This document shows, piece after piece, positions 14,978 to 24,323 of a stretch of DNA of 64,000 nucleotides. The position numbers were made by a program, and so were the translations under genes. The DNA comes from Sphingobacterium sp. UBA4616 (GTDB taxonomy: Bacteria; Bacteroidota; Bacteroidia; Sphingobacteriales; Sphingobacteriaceae): positions 186,001 through 250,000 of the forward strand of contig DGIS01000022.1 of assembly GCA_002386525.1 (NCBI GenBank). Direction: 5' to 3'. How positions within the stretch are numbered: position 1 is the stretch's first letter; every line of letters starts with the position of its first letter. The notes below the pieces were generated by a model. It did not search any database. It was not told where the DNA came from and worked only from the letters and a program-made list of their open reading frames with translations.

Positions 14978-16996
14978 ATGAATACGAAGCACAAACTAAT
15001 GATCCTGGGGCTCTTCTTCGCGACGGCCTGTCAAGTCCAGGCCCAGGAAAGGTCTATTACCAATACGGGGTCGAGTCCCCATGCTGTTCAAAACGCAGTT
15101 GATATGGGCGACGTGAAATGGACGAAAGGCTTTTGGGCGGATCGTACCAAATCGTGTTATGAGCAGATGGTACCGCAACTCTGGCACGTTTATACCGATG
15201 CCTCCATTAGCCATGCTTATCGTAATTTTGAAATCGCCGCGGGATTGGAAAAGGGTGAGCATAGCGGACCATCTTTTCATGACGGCGACTTCTACAAAAC
15301 ATTGGAAGCAGTCTGTGCACTATATGCCCAGACAAAAGATAAAAAACTGCTTCGCATGCTGGACGAAGTGATTCCCGTGATCCGCAAAGCGCAACGTGCC
15401 GATGGCTATATTTATACCAAGGCGACAATTGACCAGCAGCGATCGGGACAAAATATTGAATTTCAAGATCGTTTGAGCTTTGAGTCTTATAATATTGGAC
15501 ATTTAATGACGGCCGGATGCATACATTACCGGACAACGGGACAACTGGAACTATTGGATATTGCAATAAAGGCAGCGGATTATCTGTATGGGTTTTATAA
15601 AAAGTCCAATCCAACTTTAGCCCGAAATGCAATCTGTCCCTCCCATTATATGGGAACCGTCGAGCTTTATCGGACGACCAAAGACCCAAAATATTTAGAA
15701 TTAGCCAAGCATTTAATTGATATTAAAGGTGAAATCGAAGATGGAACGGATGATAACCAAGATCGCATTCCGTTCCGTCAGCAACATAAAGCTACGGGAC
15801 ATGCCGTACGGGCGAGCTATCTTTATGCAGGTGTAGCAGATTTATGCGCCGAAATTGCAGATACAACGTTGAGCAACCGCCTTTTTGAAATTTGGGACGA
15901 TGTCACGAAGCACAAGATGTACATTACAGGCGGTCTGGGATCGCTGTATGATGGTACCTCACCTGACGGAACTTCCTATAATCCCAGTGAGGTACAGAAA
16001 ATCCATCAGGCATTTGGGCGGGATTATCAATTGCCCAACTTAACTGCGCACAATGAGAGCTGTGCAAATATTGGTAATATGTTGTGGAATTGGCGCATGG
16101 CGAATTTCACGGGCGATGCAAAATACATCGATGTATTGGAGCTGGCACTCTATAATAGTGTACTGTCAGGGATTAGTTTAGATGGCGACAAATTTTTGTA
16201 TACTAATCCATTGAGTTACTCCTCCGATCTTCCATTCCAGCAGCGCTGGTCTAAAAAGCGTGTTCCTTATATTGCACTGTCTAACTGCTGTCCACCTAAT
16301 ATTGTTCGTACGATAGCAGAAGTAGCCAACTATGCTTACGGATTAGCAACAGATGCCGTAGCAGTCAACTTGTATGGTGGAAATGAATTAAATACAACAT
16401 ATCAAGGCAAAAAAATCAATATCATACAAGAATCCGGCTATCCATGGGAAGGATCCGCCACCTTTATCCTAAAAGAATTTCCTTCCAGTTATACCCTGAA
16501 ACTCCGGGTGCCGGGTTGGGCTGGGAAGGTTGAAATATGGAAAAACGAAACGAAAATCGAAGCACCGATGGAGAAAGGCTATGCCATATTAGCTGGATTG
16601 TGGAAGAAAGGTGATCGCGTTACCGTCAAACTGCCGATGGAGGTTGCTCTGATGGAGTCAAATCCACTGGTTGAGGAAACGCGTAACCAGGTTGCAGTCA
16701 TGCGTGGACCGATCGTGTATTGCCTAGAGAAGCAGGATGTGGCTGCGGATGTCAATATCTTTGATCTGAAAATGAAACAGGGTGAACAGTTTGTGCCGAA
16801 AAATGAAAATATCTTAGGGCAGGATATTGTCTTGTTGAAAGGAAAAGCCTATCGTACAAATAGCACGAAATGGAATTCACTATACCGTAAAACTTCCGAT
16901 GGAAAGCCTGAAACTATCCCTGTGCGTCTGGTACCCTATTTTGCTTGGGGAAACCGTGCATTTGGTGATATGAGCGTTTGGATGCCAGTATTTTAA
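14978..16996 (+). CDS. GH127-family (DUF1680) glycosidase with Gln at the acid/base site
   Basis: This 672-residue exported protein has a signal peptide ending in 'CQVQAQ'. ATG 14978 is preferred; ATG 14960 overlaps the previous stop and would add only six residues. GH127 includes beta-L-arabinofuranosidases and, in an RG-II locus, an aceric-acid hydrolase. The zinc ligands of the founding enzyme HypBA1 can be matched: Glu360 and Cys362 ('HNESCAN') and Cys437-Cys438 ('NCCPPN'), the first Cys of that pair being the nucleophile. The residue 16 before Glu360, where HypBA1 has its acid/base Glu322, is Gln344 ('HQAFG'). This subgroup may therefore have another specificity or mechanism. Confidence 0.88.
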   Translation: MNTKHKLMILGLFFATACQVQAQERSITNTGSSPHAVQNAVDMGDVKWTKGFWADRTKSCYEQMVPQLWHVYTDASISHAYRNFEIAAGLEKGEHSGPSFHDGDFYKTLEAVCALYAQTKDKKLLRMLDEVIPVIRKAQRADGYIYTKATIDQQRSGQNIEFQDRLSFESYNIGHLMTAGCIHYRTTGQLELLDIAIKAADYLYGFYKKSNPTLARNAICPSHYMGTVELYRTTKDPKYLELAKHLIDIKGEIEDGTDDNQDRIPFRQQHKATGHAVRASYLYAGVADLCAEIADTTLSNRLFEIWDDVTKHKMYITGGLGSLYDGTSPDGTSYNPSEVQKIHQAFGRDYQLPNLTAHNESCANIGNMLWNWRMANFTGDAKYIDVLELALYNSVLSGISLDGDKFLYTNPLSYSSDLPFQQRWSKKRVPYIALSNCCPPNIVRTIAEVANYAYGLATDAVAVNLYGGNELNTTYQGKKINIIQESGYPWEGSATFILKEFPSSYTLKLRVPGWAGKVEIWKNETKIEAPMEKGYAILAGLWKKGDRVTVKLPMEVALMESNPLVEETRNQVAVMRGPIVYCLEKQDVAADVNIFDLKMKQGEQFVPKNENILGQDIVLLKGKAYRTNSTKWNSLYRKTSDGKPETIPVRLVPYFAWGNRAFGDMSVWMPVF

Positions 16997-17009
16997 TGGG
17001 ATAAATCGT

Positions 17010-18437
17010 ATGAAGATGAAAACTTATTTTTTTATGATCGTATTCCTATTGGCACAATTGGAGAGCCAGGCAGAAGTCCGTTTATCGGCGCTCTTTACCG
17101 ATGGAATGGTGCTGCAGCAACAAAGCAAAGTCCCTTTTTGGGGCTGGGCAGAACCGCAGGCAACAATAACCGTACAGACCTTCTGGAATGGGCAGAAATA
17201 TCAAGCGAAAGCAGATAAACTTGGCCAATGGAAAATTGTAGTACAAACACCTGTAGCAGGCGGTTCTTATCAGATCAAGGTCTCAGAAAAGAATAGCATT
17301 GAACTCCATGATATTTTAATTGGTGAAGTTTGGTTATGTTCGGGCCAGTCGAACATGGAAATGCCTTTAAAGGGCTATCCAGGGCAACCGATCCTCGGTA
17401 GCACCGAAACGATGATGGATTCCAAAGACGATCAACTGCGTATCTATACCGTGCCTCGCAATCCACAGATTCAGCCCGCAGCTGACAGTAAACCAAGTGT
17501 TTGGAAGAAAGCTGAACCGCAATCCGTGGTCGGTTTTAGTGCAACGGCCTACTATTTCGGACGGCAATTGCGCAAAACTTTAGGGGTGCCTGTTGGTTTG
17601 ATTCATAGCAGCTATGGTGGTTCAACTATTGAAGCCTGGATGGAGGCATCCTGGTTGGCAGATCAGAAAGGTCTGCAGCTCCCCAAAGAAGAAGAGGGCC
17701 TGAAAGATAAAAACCGTATTCCGACCATGTTGTACAATGGTATGATCCATCCTATTGCAGGATACGGTATCCGTGGCATGATTTGGTACCAAGGAGAATC
17801 TAACTACGATCGTCCAGAGCAATATGAAATACTATTCCCCCGTATGGTTGAAAAATTCCGTGCGTTATGGGGAAATAATAAACTTCCGTTTTATTTTATG
17901 CAAATTGCACCATTTGATTATGCTTCATTGCCGCCTTATCATGTTGGGGGAAAATACAATTCGGCCTATCTACGCGATGCACAACGTAAATCTTTGGATA
18001 AAATTCCGTATTCTGCAATGGCCGTCACCTTGGATTTGGGCGAACAGAATTGCATCCACCCATCACATAAACAGCAAAGTGGCGAACGATTGGCCTACCT
18101 AGCACTGCACGATAGCTATGGTTTTGAGGCGTTAAATCTCAAAAGCCCCCTATATGAAAGGTTGGAAATTAAAGGCAGTACAGCGATACTTTCTTTTAAG
18201 GATGCACCATTGGGGCTAACAGCATATGGTAAAGAAATAAAGACTTTTGAAATTGCGGGTAAAGATCAGGTTTTTTATCCTGCAGAGGCTGTTTTGAAAG
18301 GAAAGACCATTATTGTCGCGTCGCTCAAAGTTGAGGAGCCGGTGGCTGTTCGTTATGCATTTAAAGATTTCGTCGTCGGAGAGGTGTTTGGAGCCAATGG
18401 TTTGCCCTTAAGCTCTTTCCGTACAGACGATTGGTAA
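17010..18437 (+). CDS. Sialate O-acetylesterase-like SGNH esterase, exported
   Basis: The 475-residue protein has a signal peptide ending near 'ESQAE' and a sialate-esterase layout: an N-terminal beta domain ('LFTDGMVLQQQSKVPFWGWA'), the SGNH nucleophile Ser114 in 'CSGQSNMEM', 'IWYQGESNYDRPEQY', and a C-terminal beta domain. In relatives the catalytic histidine follows Asp as D-I-H-P; here it is 'NCIHP' (Cys348, His350), so the usual Asp is missing. In pectin loci such proteins remove acetyl groups from sugars. It follows the GH127 gene by 13 bases. Confidence 0.85.
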   Translation: MKMKTYFFMIVFLLAQLESQAEVRLSALFTDGMVLQQQSKVPFWGWAEPQATITVQTFWNGQKYQAKADKLGQWKIVVQTPVAGGSYQIKVSEKNSIELHDILIGEVWLCSGQSNMEMPLKGYPGQPILGSTETMMDSKDDQLRIYTVPRNPQIQPAADSKPSVWKKAEPQSVVGFSATAYYFGRQLRKTLGVPVGLIHSSYGGSTIEAWMEASWLADQKGLQLPKEEEGLKDKNRIPTMLYNGMIHPIAGYGIRGMIWYQGESNYDRPEQYEILFPRMVEKFRALWGNNKLPFYFMQIAPFDYASLPPYHVGGKYNSAYLRDAQRKSLDKIPYSAMAVTLDLGEQNCIHPSHKQQSGERLAYLALHDSYGFEALNLKSPLYERLEIKGSTAILSFKDAPLGLTAYGKEIKTFEIAGKDQVFYPAEAVLKGKTIIVASLKVEEPVAVRYAFKDFVVGEVFGANGLPLSSFRTDDW

Positions 18438-18443
18438 ACAGAA

Positions 18444-20768
18444 ATGATGATTGAAAAACGTATTATAGGCATTCTAGTTTTAATAGTTGTTTTCTTGAGC
18501 CCAATTGAGGCTCAAGAGTTCAATTGGAAGGATTACGATGTATCTTGGACCACAAAGAGCAAAAATTCATCGGAATCCATGCCTGTAGGTGGTGGAGATA
18601 TTGGATTGAACGTTTGGGTGGAAAACGGTGAATTATTTTTGTATCTGGGAAAAACAGGCGCATTTGACGAGAACAATACCTTGTTGAAGCTCGGCCGCAT
18701 CCGCCTCCATCTATATCCCAACCCCTTTGCAGACGGAAAATTCCAGCAGGAATTGCAGTTGGATAAAGGCCATATTGTCCTGAGGGGCGAAAGCAAAGGC
18801 ATCAAGGCCGAAGTACTGGTTTGGGTAGATGTGTTTAATCCCAATGTACATCTCGAAGTAAGTGCCAATCGGAAGATCAAGGTGGAAGCAGCTTACGAGA
18901 GCTGGCGTTTTCAGGATCTGTTTCCTAAGAAGAAGGAAAATAATGCGAATTCTTGGAAGTGGGCACCGCCAAAACCAGTGGTGACGCATAAAGATCAGAT
19001 TGTGGCAGAAGCAAACAATATTATTTTCTATCATCAAAATCAAGCGACTACAGCGTTTGACCTTGTCGTCGATCAACAAGGCCTGACAACCATTAAAGAT
19101 TCGTTATATAATCCCTTGAAAAATAGGATTTCAGGCGGTCTTTTAAAAGGAGAAGATTTTGTATACGCCGGTGAGCGTGCCGGAACCTATATGAATACAC
19201 CATACCAAGCTTGGGTACTCAAAAGTAAAGCCGCAAAAACCAATCATGCACTTCAAGTTACGCTTCACGTAGGACAGCAAGCAGACCTAAAGCACTGGAA
19301 AGCAGAACTGGAAGATCTGGCTACGCCCAAACCTAGCTTTGTGTCGCTCAAACGGGCGACGGAATCCTGGTGGAAATCTTTTTGGGATAGAAGTCATATC
19401 GTTATCCAGCCTGGCTTAAAAGATCCCCATAATGAAGCTTGGCAAGTCGGCCGAAACTATCAGTTGTTTCGATTTATGCTAGCTTGTAATGCTTACGGAG
19501 ATTATCCAACAAAATTTAATGGCGGTTTATTTACCTACGATCCTGTCACGATCGATAGTACGTTTACGTTCACACCGGATTTTCGGAATTGGGGTGGAGG
19601 TACCCATACTGCACAAAATCAGCGCTTAGTGTATTGGCCATTATTGAAGAGCGGTGATTTTGATCTAATGCCGGCGCAGTTTAAGTTTTATCAACGCCTT
19701 TTGAAGAATGCCGAATGGCGATCCAAATTTTATTGGGGGCACGCTGGTGCAAGTTTTACAGAACAGATCGAAAATTTTGGTTTACCCAATCCTGCTGAAT
19801 ACAATTGGAAACGGCCCAAAGATTTTGATAAGGGCCTCGAATATAATGCCTGGCTGGAATACGAGTGGGATACGGTGCTGGAGTTCTGCATGATGATACT
19901 GGAAACAGAACGTTATAATAAGTCCGATATTCAGACTTATATTCCGTTGATAGAAAGTTGTCTGCGTTTTTTTGATGAGCATTATCAATACCGGGCTCGG
20001 CAACGGGGTAGCAAGGTATTGGATGATGCAGGTCATCTTGTACTATATCCTGGCTCCTCTGCGGAAACCTATAAAATGGCCTATAATTCGGCAAGTACAA
20101 TTGCTGCTTTACAGCAGGTAACCAAAGGATTGCTGGCATTGCCTGAGGGGTATATCAACGCTGAGTCGCGTGGTTATTTTCAGGGGTTTTTAACCAGAAT
20201 CCCACCTTTGCCACAGCGTGAACTCGGGGGCAAAAAAATGCTGGCTCCAGCGCAGCTATGGGCCCGGATCAACAATACCGAATCCCCGCAGCTCTATCCT
20301 GTATATCCTTGGGGAATTTATGGTATCGGTAAAGCAGATATCGATATTGCCCTCAATACGTACACCTATGATCCCGATGTGCTTAAATTCAAAAGCTATG
20401 TTGGCTGGAAGCAGCATAATATCTTTGCTGCACGCCTTGGGTTGACCGACGAAGCGAAGCAATTGACCCTCTCGAAACTAAAAAATGCAGAACGGCGATT
20501 CCCCACCTTTTGGGGGCCAGGTTTTGATTGGGTTCCGGATCATAACTGGGGTGGTTCGGGCATGATCGGCTTGCAGGAAATGCTTTTGCAGGTAACAGAT
20601 GATAAAATTTATCTTTTTCCAGCTTGGCCCAAAGATTGGAATGTGGATTTTAAACTACATGCGCCAGGGCAGACTACCGTTGAAGGAAGATTAAAGGACG
20701 GTAAATTATTGGAGCTAAAAGTTTTTCCAAAAGAAAGAGAAGCGGCAATTGTCAACCTATTGCAATAG
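18444..20768 (+). CDS. DUF5703-like exported glycosidase-fold protein
   Basis: This 774-residue protein has a Sec signal ending at 'SPIEAQ'. The N-terminal half begins 'WTTKSKNSSESMPVGGGDIGLNVWV', which recalls the N-terminal domain of GH95-type enzymes and DUF5703 proteins. The C-terminal half is helix-rich and looks like an (alpha/alpha)6 toroid ('QLFRFMLACNAYGDYPTKFNGGLFT', 'YPGSSAETYKMAYN'). No activity is known to me for this group. It is the last gene of block A, 6 bases after the esterase and just before a strong terminator. Its position suggests a glycosidase for a rhamnogalacturonan side chain; that is inference. Confidence 0.72.
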   Translation: MMIEKRIIGILVLIVVFLSPIEAQEFNWKDYDVSWTTKSKNSSESMPVGGGDIGLNVWVENGELFLYLGKTGAFDENNTLLKLGRIRLHLYPNPFADGKFQQELQLDKGHIVLRGESKGIKAEVLVWVDVFNPNVHLEVSANRKIKVEAAYESWRFQDLFPKKKENNANSWKWAPPKPVVTHKDQIVAEANNIIFYHQNQATTAFDLVVDQQGLTTIKDSLYNPLKNRISGGLLKGEDFVYAGERAGTYMNTPYQAWVLKSKAAKTNHALQVTLHVGQQADLKHWKAELEDLATPKPSFVSLKRATESWWKSFWDRSHIVIQPGLKDPHNEAWQVGRNYQLFRFMLACNAYGDYPTKFNGGLFTYDPVTIDSTFTFTPDFRNWGGGTHTAQNQRLVYWPLLKSGDFDLMPAQFKFYQRLLKNAEWRSKFYWGHAGASFTEQIENFGLPNPAEYNWKRPKDFDKGLEYNAWLEYEWDTVLEFCMMILETERYNKSDIQTYIPLIESCLRFFDEHYQYRARQRGSKVLDDAGHLVLYPGSSAETYKMAYNSASTIAALQQVTKGLLALPEGYINAESRGYFQGFLTRIPPLPQRELGGKKMLAPAQLWARINNTESPQLYPVYPWGIYGIGKADIDIALNTYTYDPDVLKFKSYVGWKQHNIFAARLGLTDEAKQLTLSKLKNAERRFPTFWGPGFDWVPDHNWGGSGMIGLQEMLLQVTDDKIYLFPAWPKDWNVDFKLHAPGQTTVEGRLKDGKLLELKVFPKEREAAIVNLLQ

Positions 20769-20904
20769 CCGCTTCGAAATTGTTAGCGAAACAACGTCGC
20801 GTATTAACCCATTGTAACCATTAAATTGAGCGCTGAAAAACAAGAAAATAGACGTTTGATGCCTTGACTCCTAGGTCAATACACACGATGTCTAAAATAT
20901 TAAT

Positions 20905-20950
20905 AAAGGGGCTATCCAAGAAGATTGGATAGCCCCTTTTGTTTTTTTTT
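20905..20950 (+). terminator. Rho-independent terminator of block A
   Basis: A perfect 15-bp stem (20905-20919 with 20925-20939) has a 5-base loop and is followed by a run of T from 20937 to 20950 broken by one G. It lies 136 bases after the DUF5703-like gene and separates it from rhaT. Confidence 0.95.
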
Positions 20951-20968
20951 ATACAAAATCGGGTCGTT

Positions 20969-20987
20969 CATAACAGTGCATAACAGT
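20969..20987. promoter_or_regulatory. Tandem CATAACAGT direct repeat upstream of rhaT
   Basis: Two identical copies of CATAACAGT (20969-20977 and 20979-20987) are spaced with a 10-base period, placing them on the same face of the helix. They lie about 55 bases before the rhaT start. A short inverted repeat TCTTAG-ttg-CTAAGA follows at 21008-21022. The layout fits a binding site for a rhamnose-responsive regulator, but no regulator is encoded here and the site is a guess. Confidence 0.3.
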
Positions 20988-21039
20988 TCTGAAAAACCAA
21001 AGAATTATCTTAGTTGCTAAGAACCTAAATAACGTTTAT

Positions 21040-22116
21040 ATGAATGCAGTTTTCGGAGTTATATTTCATTTCATAGGCGGATTCGCTTCTGGAAGTTTTT
21101 ATGTGCCGTACAAGAAAGTAAAAGGATGGTCCTGGGAATCCATGTGGATTCTAGGCGGACTTTTTTCGTGGATTATTGTTCCGCCCATAGCGGCGATGTT
21201 GACGATACCCAATTTTATTGAGATTATTAAAAGTGCGAATAACACGATATTAGGTTACACATTTTTGTTTGGTTTGCTTTGGGGCATCGGCGGTTTAACT
21301 TATGGTCTTGGTGTACGCTATCTTGGAGTATCCCTGGGTAGCAGTATTATTTTGGGCCTGAGTATGGTGTTTGGTTCTTTAATGCCCAGCATTTATTATT
21401 TTTTTAATAAAGCAGAAGGCAAGCATGGCATAGATTATTTTTTTACAACCCAATCCGGTATTTGTATTCTCCTTGGTCTTTTAGTCTGTGTGCTTGGTGT
21501 ATATCTATGTGGTAAGGCAGGTGTTTCTAAAGAGAAACATATAACCTCCCTATCCACAGCGAGCAAATCCGATTATAATTTTGGTTTAGGAATTGTAGTA
21601 GCTATTGTTTCAGGGATACTAAGTGCTTGTTTCAATTTCGGGATTGAAGCCGGAAAACCCATGGCCGATGTGGCAAATACATTGTGGAAGTCTGTTAATC
21701 CAAACCAAGGCGAATTTCTTTACCAGAATAATGTCACCTACATTGTGATACTTTGGGGTGGGTTTACAACAAACTTCCTATGGTGCCTTTATTTGTTGAT
21801 TAAAAACAAAACGTTTTCGGATTATACGAAATCAAAAGCACCGAGAGGCAAGAATTTCCTTTTATGTGCTTTAGCAGGAACCACCTGGTATTTACAGTTT
21901 TTCTTTTACGGTATGGGAGAAAGCCGTCTTGGAAACGGCGCTAGCTCTTGGATCCTACACATGGCCTTTATCATTCTTATTTCCAATGCATGGGGCGTAG
22001 TGCTCAAGGAATGGAAAGGTGTCGATCGTTCGACGTATCGTTCAATCATAGGAGGAATTCTAACCATTATCATCTCTATTTGCATTGTAGGGTTTGCGAA
22101 GACATTAGAAAATTAA
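21040..22116 (+). CDS. rhaT: L-rhamnose:H+ symporter RhaT
   Basis: The 358-residue inner-membrane protein has about ten hydrophobic helices and the RhaT opening 'GGFASGSFYVPYKKVKGWSWE', with 'LTYGLGVRYLGVSLGSSI' and the C-terminal 'WSWILH'-like segment as 'ASSWILHMAFIILISNAWG'. It imports L-rhamnose with a proton. It is first in the rhamnose operon, directly after the block A terminator, and 18 bases before the aldolase/dehydrogenase gene. Confidence 0.95.
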   Translation: MNAVFGVIFHFIGGFASGSFYVPYKKVKGWSWESMWILGGLFSWIIVPPIAAMLTIPNFIEIIKSANNTILGYTFLFGLLWGIGGLTYGLGVRYLGVSLGSSIILGLSMVFGSLMPSIYYFFNKAEGKHGIDYFFTTQSGICILLGLLVCVLGVYLCGKAGVSKEKHITSLSTASKSDYNFGLGIVVAIVSGILSACFNFGIEAGKPMADVANTLWKSVNPNQGEFLYQNNVTYIVILWGGFTTNFLWCLYLLIKNKTFSDYTKSKAPRGKNFLLCALAGTTWYLQFFFYGMGESRLGNGASSWILHMAFIILISNAWGVVLKEWKGVDRSTYRSIIGGILTIIISICIVGFAKTLEN

Positions 22117-22134
22117 TATTTAAATATAGAAGCA

Positions 22135-24243
22135 GTGAAAACGTACAAACATGTCAATTATTTATGGGACGATGAGAAAGCTCAGGCACTAAGGGGTGAT
22201 GAAGTAGCTTTGTTATTATATCGTTCAAATATTCTAGGTGCAGATTTAAGAATTACAAATTATGGTGGAGGGAATACATCTTGTAAAGTAGTGGAAAAAG
22301 ATCCCTTGACGGGAGAAGAAGTAGAGGTGATGTGGATTAAAGGGTCTGGTGGAGATATCGGAACGTTGAAAAAGTCAGGTCTGGCAGCGCTTTATTTACA
22401 ACGTCTTCGCAATTTGGAAAATGTCTATCGTGGTCTTGAACATGAAGATGAAATGGTTGAGTTATTTAACCATTGTATCTATGATTTAGCATCAAAAGCC
22501 CCTTCTATCGATACACCTTTACATGGGTTTCTGCCGTTCAAACATATAGATCACCTCCATCCAGACGCTGCAATTGCGATTGCTGCGGCAAAAGATGGAA
22601 AGAAAATAACCCAAGAATTGTTTAATGGAACTATAGGATGGGTGGAGTGGCAACGCCCTGGGTTTGACCTAGGTTTGCAGTTGCGTGCTTGTTTAGAAGA
22701 AAACCCAGGTATCCGTGGTATTATGTTGGGCTCACATGGCTTATTTACTTGGGGAGATACGGCTTATGACTGTTATATCAATTCCCTGGACGTCATCGAA
22801 GCTTGTGCGGAATATCTTGAGCAAAACTATGGTAAAAAAGCGCCTGTATTCGGGGGGCAGCAAGTAACTAGTCTCAGCAAGGAAGAAAGAAATGCACAAG
22901 CAGCCAAACTCGCTCCTATTTTAAGAGGTTTTTGTTCCAGTGAGCGCCACATGATCGGGCATTTTACAGATGATGAGCGCGTATTGGAATTTATCAATTC
23001 AAATGATTTAGAACGTTTGGCTCCGCTTGGTACCAGCTGTCCGGATCACTTTTTAAGAACGAAAATTCAGCCGTTGGTATTGAATTTGGATAAATCACAA
23101 GATTTAGACAACGTGGAGGAGTTAAAAGCAAAGTTAACGCCCTTATTTGACGAATACCGTGAGATGTACGCGCAATATTATGAAAACTGCAAACATGAAA
23201 ATAGCCCAGCAGTGCGAGATAAAAATCCGGTAATTGTTCTATACCCTGGAGTAGGAATGTTCGCATTTGCGAAAGACAAACAGACAGCACGCGTAGCAGC
23301 AGAGTTCTATACCAATGCAATCAATGTTATGAAAGGAGCAGAAGCAGTGAGTGAGTACACCGCTTTGCCCCGTCAGGAAGCATTCGATATTGAATATTGG
23401 TTATTGGAAGAAGCCAAGCTTCAGCGTATGCCAAAGCCAAAAGCTCTGTCAGGGAAAATTGCTTTGGTCACTGGAAGTGGGGGTGGTATCGGTAAAGCGA
23501 TTGCAAAAAAGATGGCACAAGAGGGGGCTGTTATCGTGTTAAATGATATCAACACAGAACGTTTGGAGTCAAGCAAAGCCGAGTTTGTAGCCGAGTTTGG
23601 AAAAGATGCAGTCATCGCTACGAGCCTCGACGTAACCAATGCGAATTCGATCAAAGATGCTTTGAAAGATGCTACGCTAGCATTTGGTGGTATTGATATT
23701 GTGGTCAACAACGCCGGATTATCGATTTCGAAAACAATCGAAGATCATACGGAGAACGATTGGGACTTATTATATAACGTACTGGTAAAAGGTCAATTCC
23801 TTGTTACTCAAGGAGTGACTTCATTATTAAAAGGCCAAGCAATCGGCGGTGATATCATCAATATTGTCAGTAAAAATGCCTTGGTCAGTGGTCCAAATAA
23901 TACAGGATATGGAAGTGCAAAAGGCGCACAATTGCATTTAAGCCGTTTATGTGCTGCCGAATTAGGTCCGGCAGGCGTACGCGTGAACGTGGTTAACCCG
24001 GACGCCGTTATTTCAGACAGTAATATTTGGGCCGGCGGATGGGCCGAAGGTCGTGCTAAGGCTTATGGTATCACGGTAGCCGAATTGCCGGCCTATTATG
24101 CAAAGCGAACTTTATTGAATCAGATCATTCTTCCGGAGGATATTGCGAACGCTTGTTTCGCCTTTGTGGGCGGACTGTTGAGCAAATCTACAGGGAATGT
24201 TTTAAACGTTGACGGAGGTGTTGCAATGGCGTTTGTACGCTAA
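22135..24243 (+). CDS. rhaEW: Bifunctional rhamnulose-1-phosphate aldolase / short-chain dehydrogenase
   Basis: This 702-residue fusion has a class II aldolase domain at residues ~20-430, with histidine-rich motifs 'TPLHGFLPFKHIDHLHPDA' and 'GSHGLFTWG', followed by an SDR domain with TGSGGGIG at 446-453 and catalytic YxxxK at Tyr592/Lys596. The aldolase splits L-rhamnulose-1-phosphate into DHAP and L-lactaldehyde, and the SDR domain acts on lactaldehyde. The start is GTG 22135: the frame is closed by the rhaT stop just upstream and no in-frame ATG lies near. The same fusion is known in other bacteria (RhaEW of Bacillus). Confidence 0.93.
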   Translation: MKTYKHVNYLWDDEKAQALRGDEVALLLYRSNILGADLRITNYGGGNTSCKVVEKDPLTGEEVEVMWIKGSGGDIGTLKKSGLAALYLQRLRNLENVYRGLEHEDEMVELFNHCIYDLASKAPSIDTPLHGFLPFKHIDHLHPDAAIAIAAAKDGKKITQELFNGTIGWVEWQRPGFDLGLQLRACLEENPGIRGIMLGSHGLFTWGDTAYDCYINSLDVIEACAEYLEQNYGKKAPVFGGQQVTSLSKEERNAQAAKLAPILRGFCSSERHMIGHFTDDERVLEFINSNDLERLAPLGTSCPDHFLRTKIQPLVLNLDKSQDLDNVEELKAKLTPLFDEYREMYAQYYENCKHENSPAVRDKNPVIVLYPGVGMFAFAKDKQTARVAAEFYTNAINVMKGAEAVSEYTALPRQEAFDIEYWLLEEAKLQRMPKPKALSGKIALVTGSGGGIGKAIAKKMAQEGAVIVLNDINTERLESSKAEFVAEFGKDAVIATSLDVTNANSIKDALKDATLAFGGIDIVVNNAGLSISKTIEDHTENDWDLLYNVLVKGQFLVTQGVTSLLKGQAIGGDIINIVSKNALVSGPNNTGYGSAKGAQLHLSRLCAAELGPAGVRVNVVNPDAVISDSNIWAGGWAEGRAKAYGITVAELPAYYAKRTLLNQIILPEDIANACFAFVGGLLSKSTGNVLNVDGGVAMAFVR

Positions 24244-24255
24244 TTTTTATATCTT

Positions 24256-24305
24256 AGGTGTCGCGTTCAGAAAGGGAAATATGGACGCGACACCTCACAT
24301 TTTTA
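24256..24305 (+). other. Intercistronic hairpin between rhaEW and the rhamnose isomerase gene
   Basis: A 12-bp stem (24256-24267 with 24284-24295, one G-T pair) with a 16-base loop is followed after 5 bases by TTTTT. It lies inside the rhamnose operon, so it may be a partial terminator or an mRNA-processing or stability element that sets the ratio of the genes on either side. Confidence 0.6.
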
Positions 24306-24323
24306 CACAATAACCATTAAATT

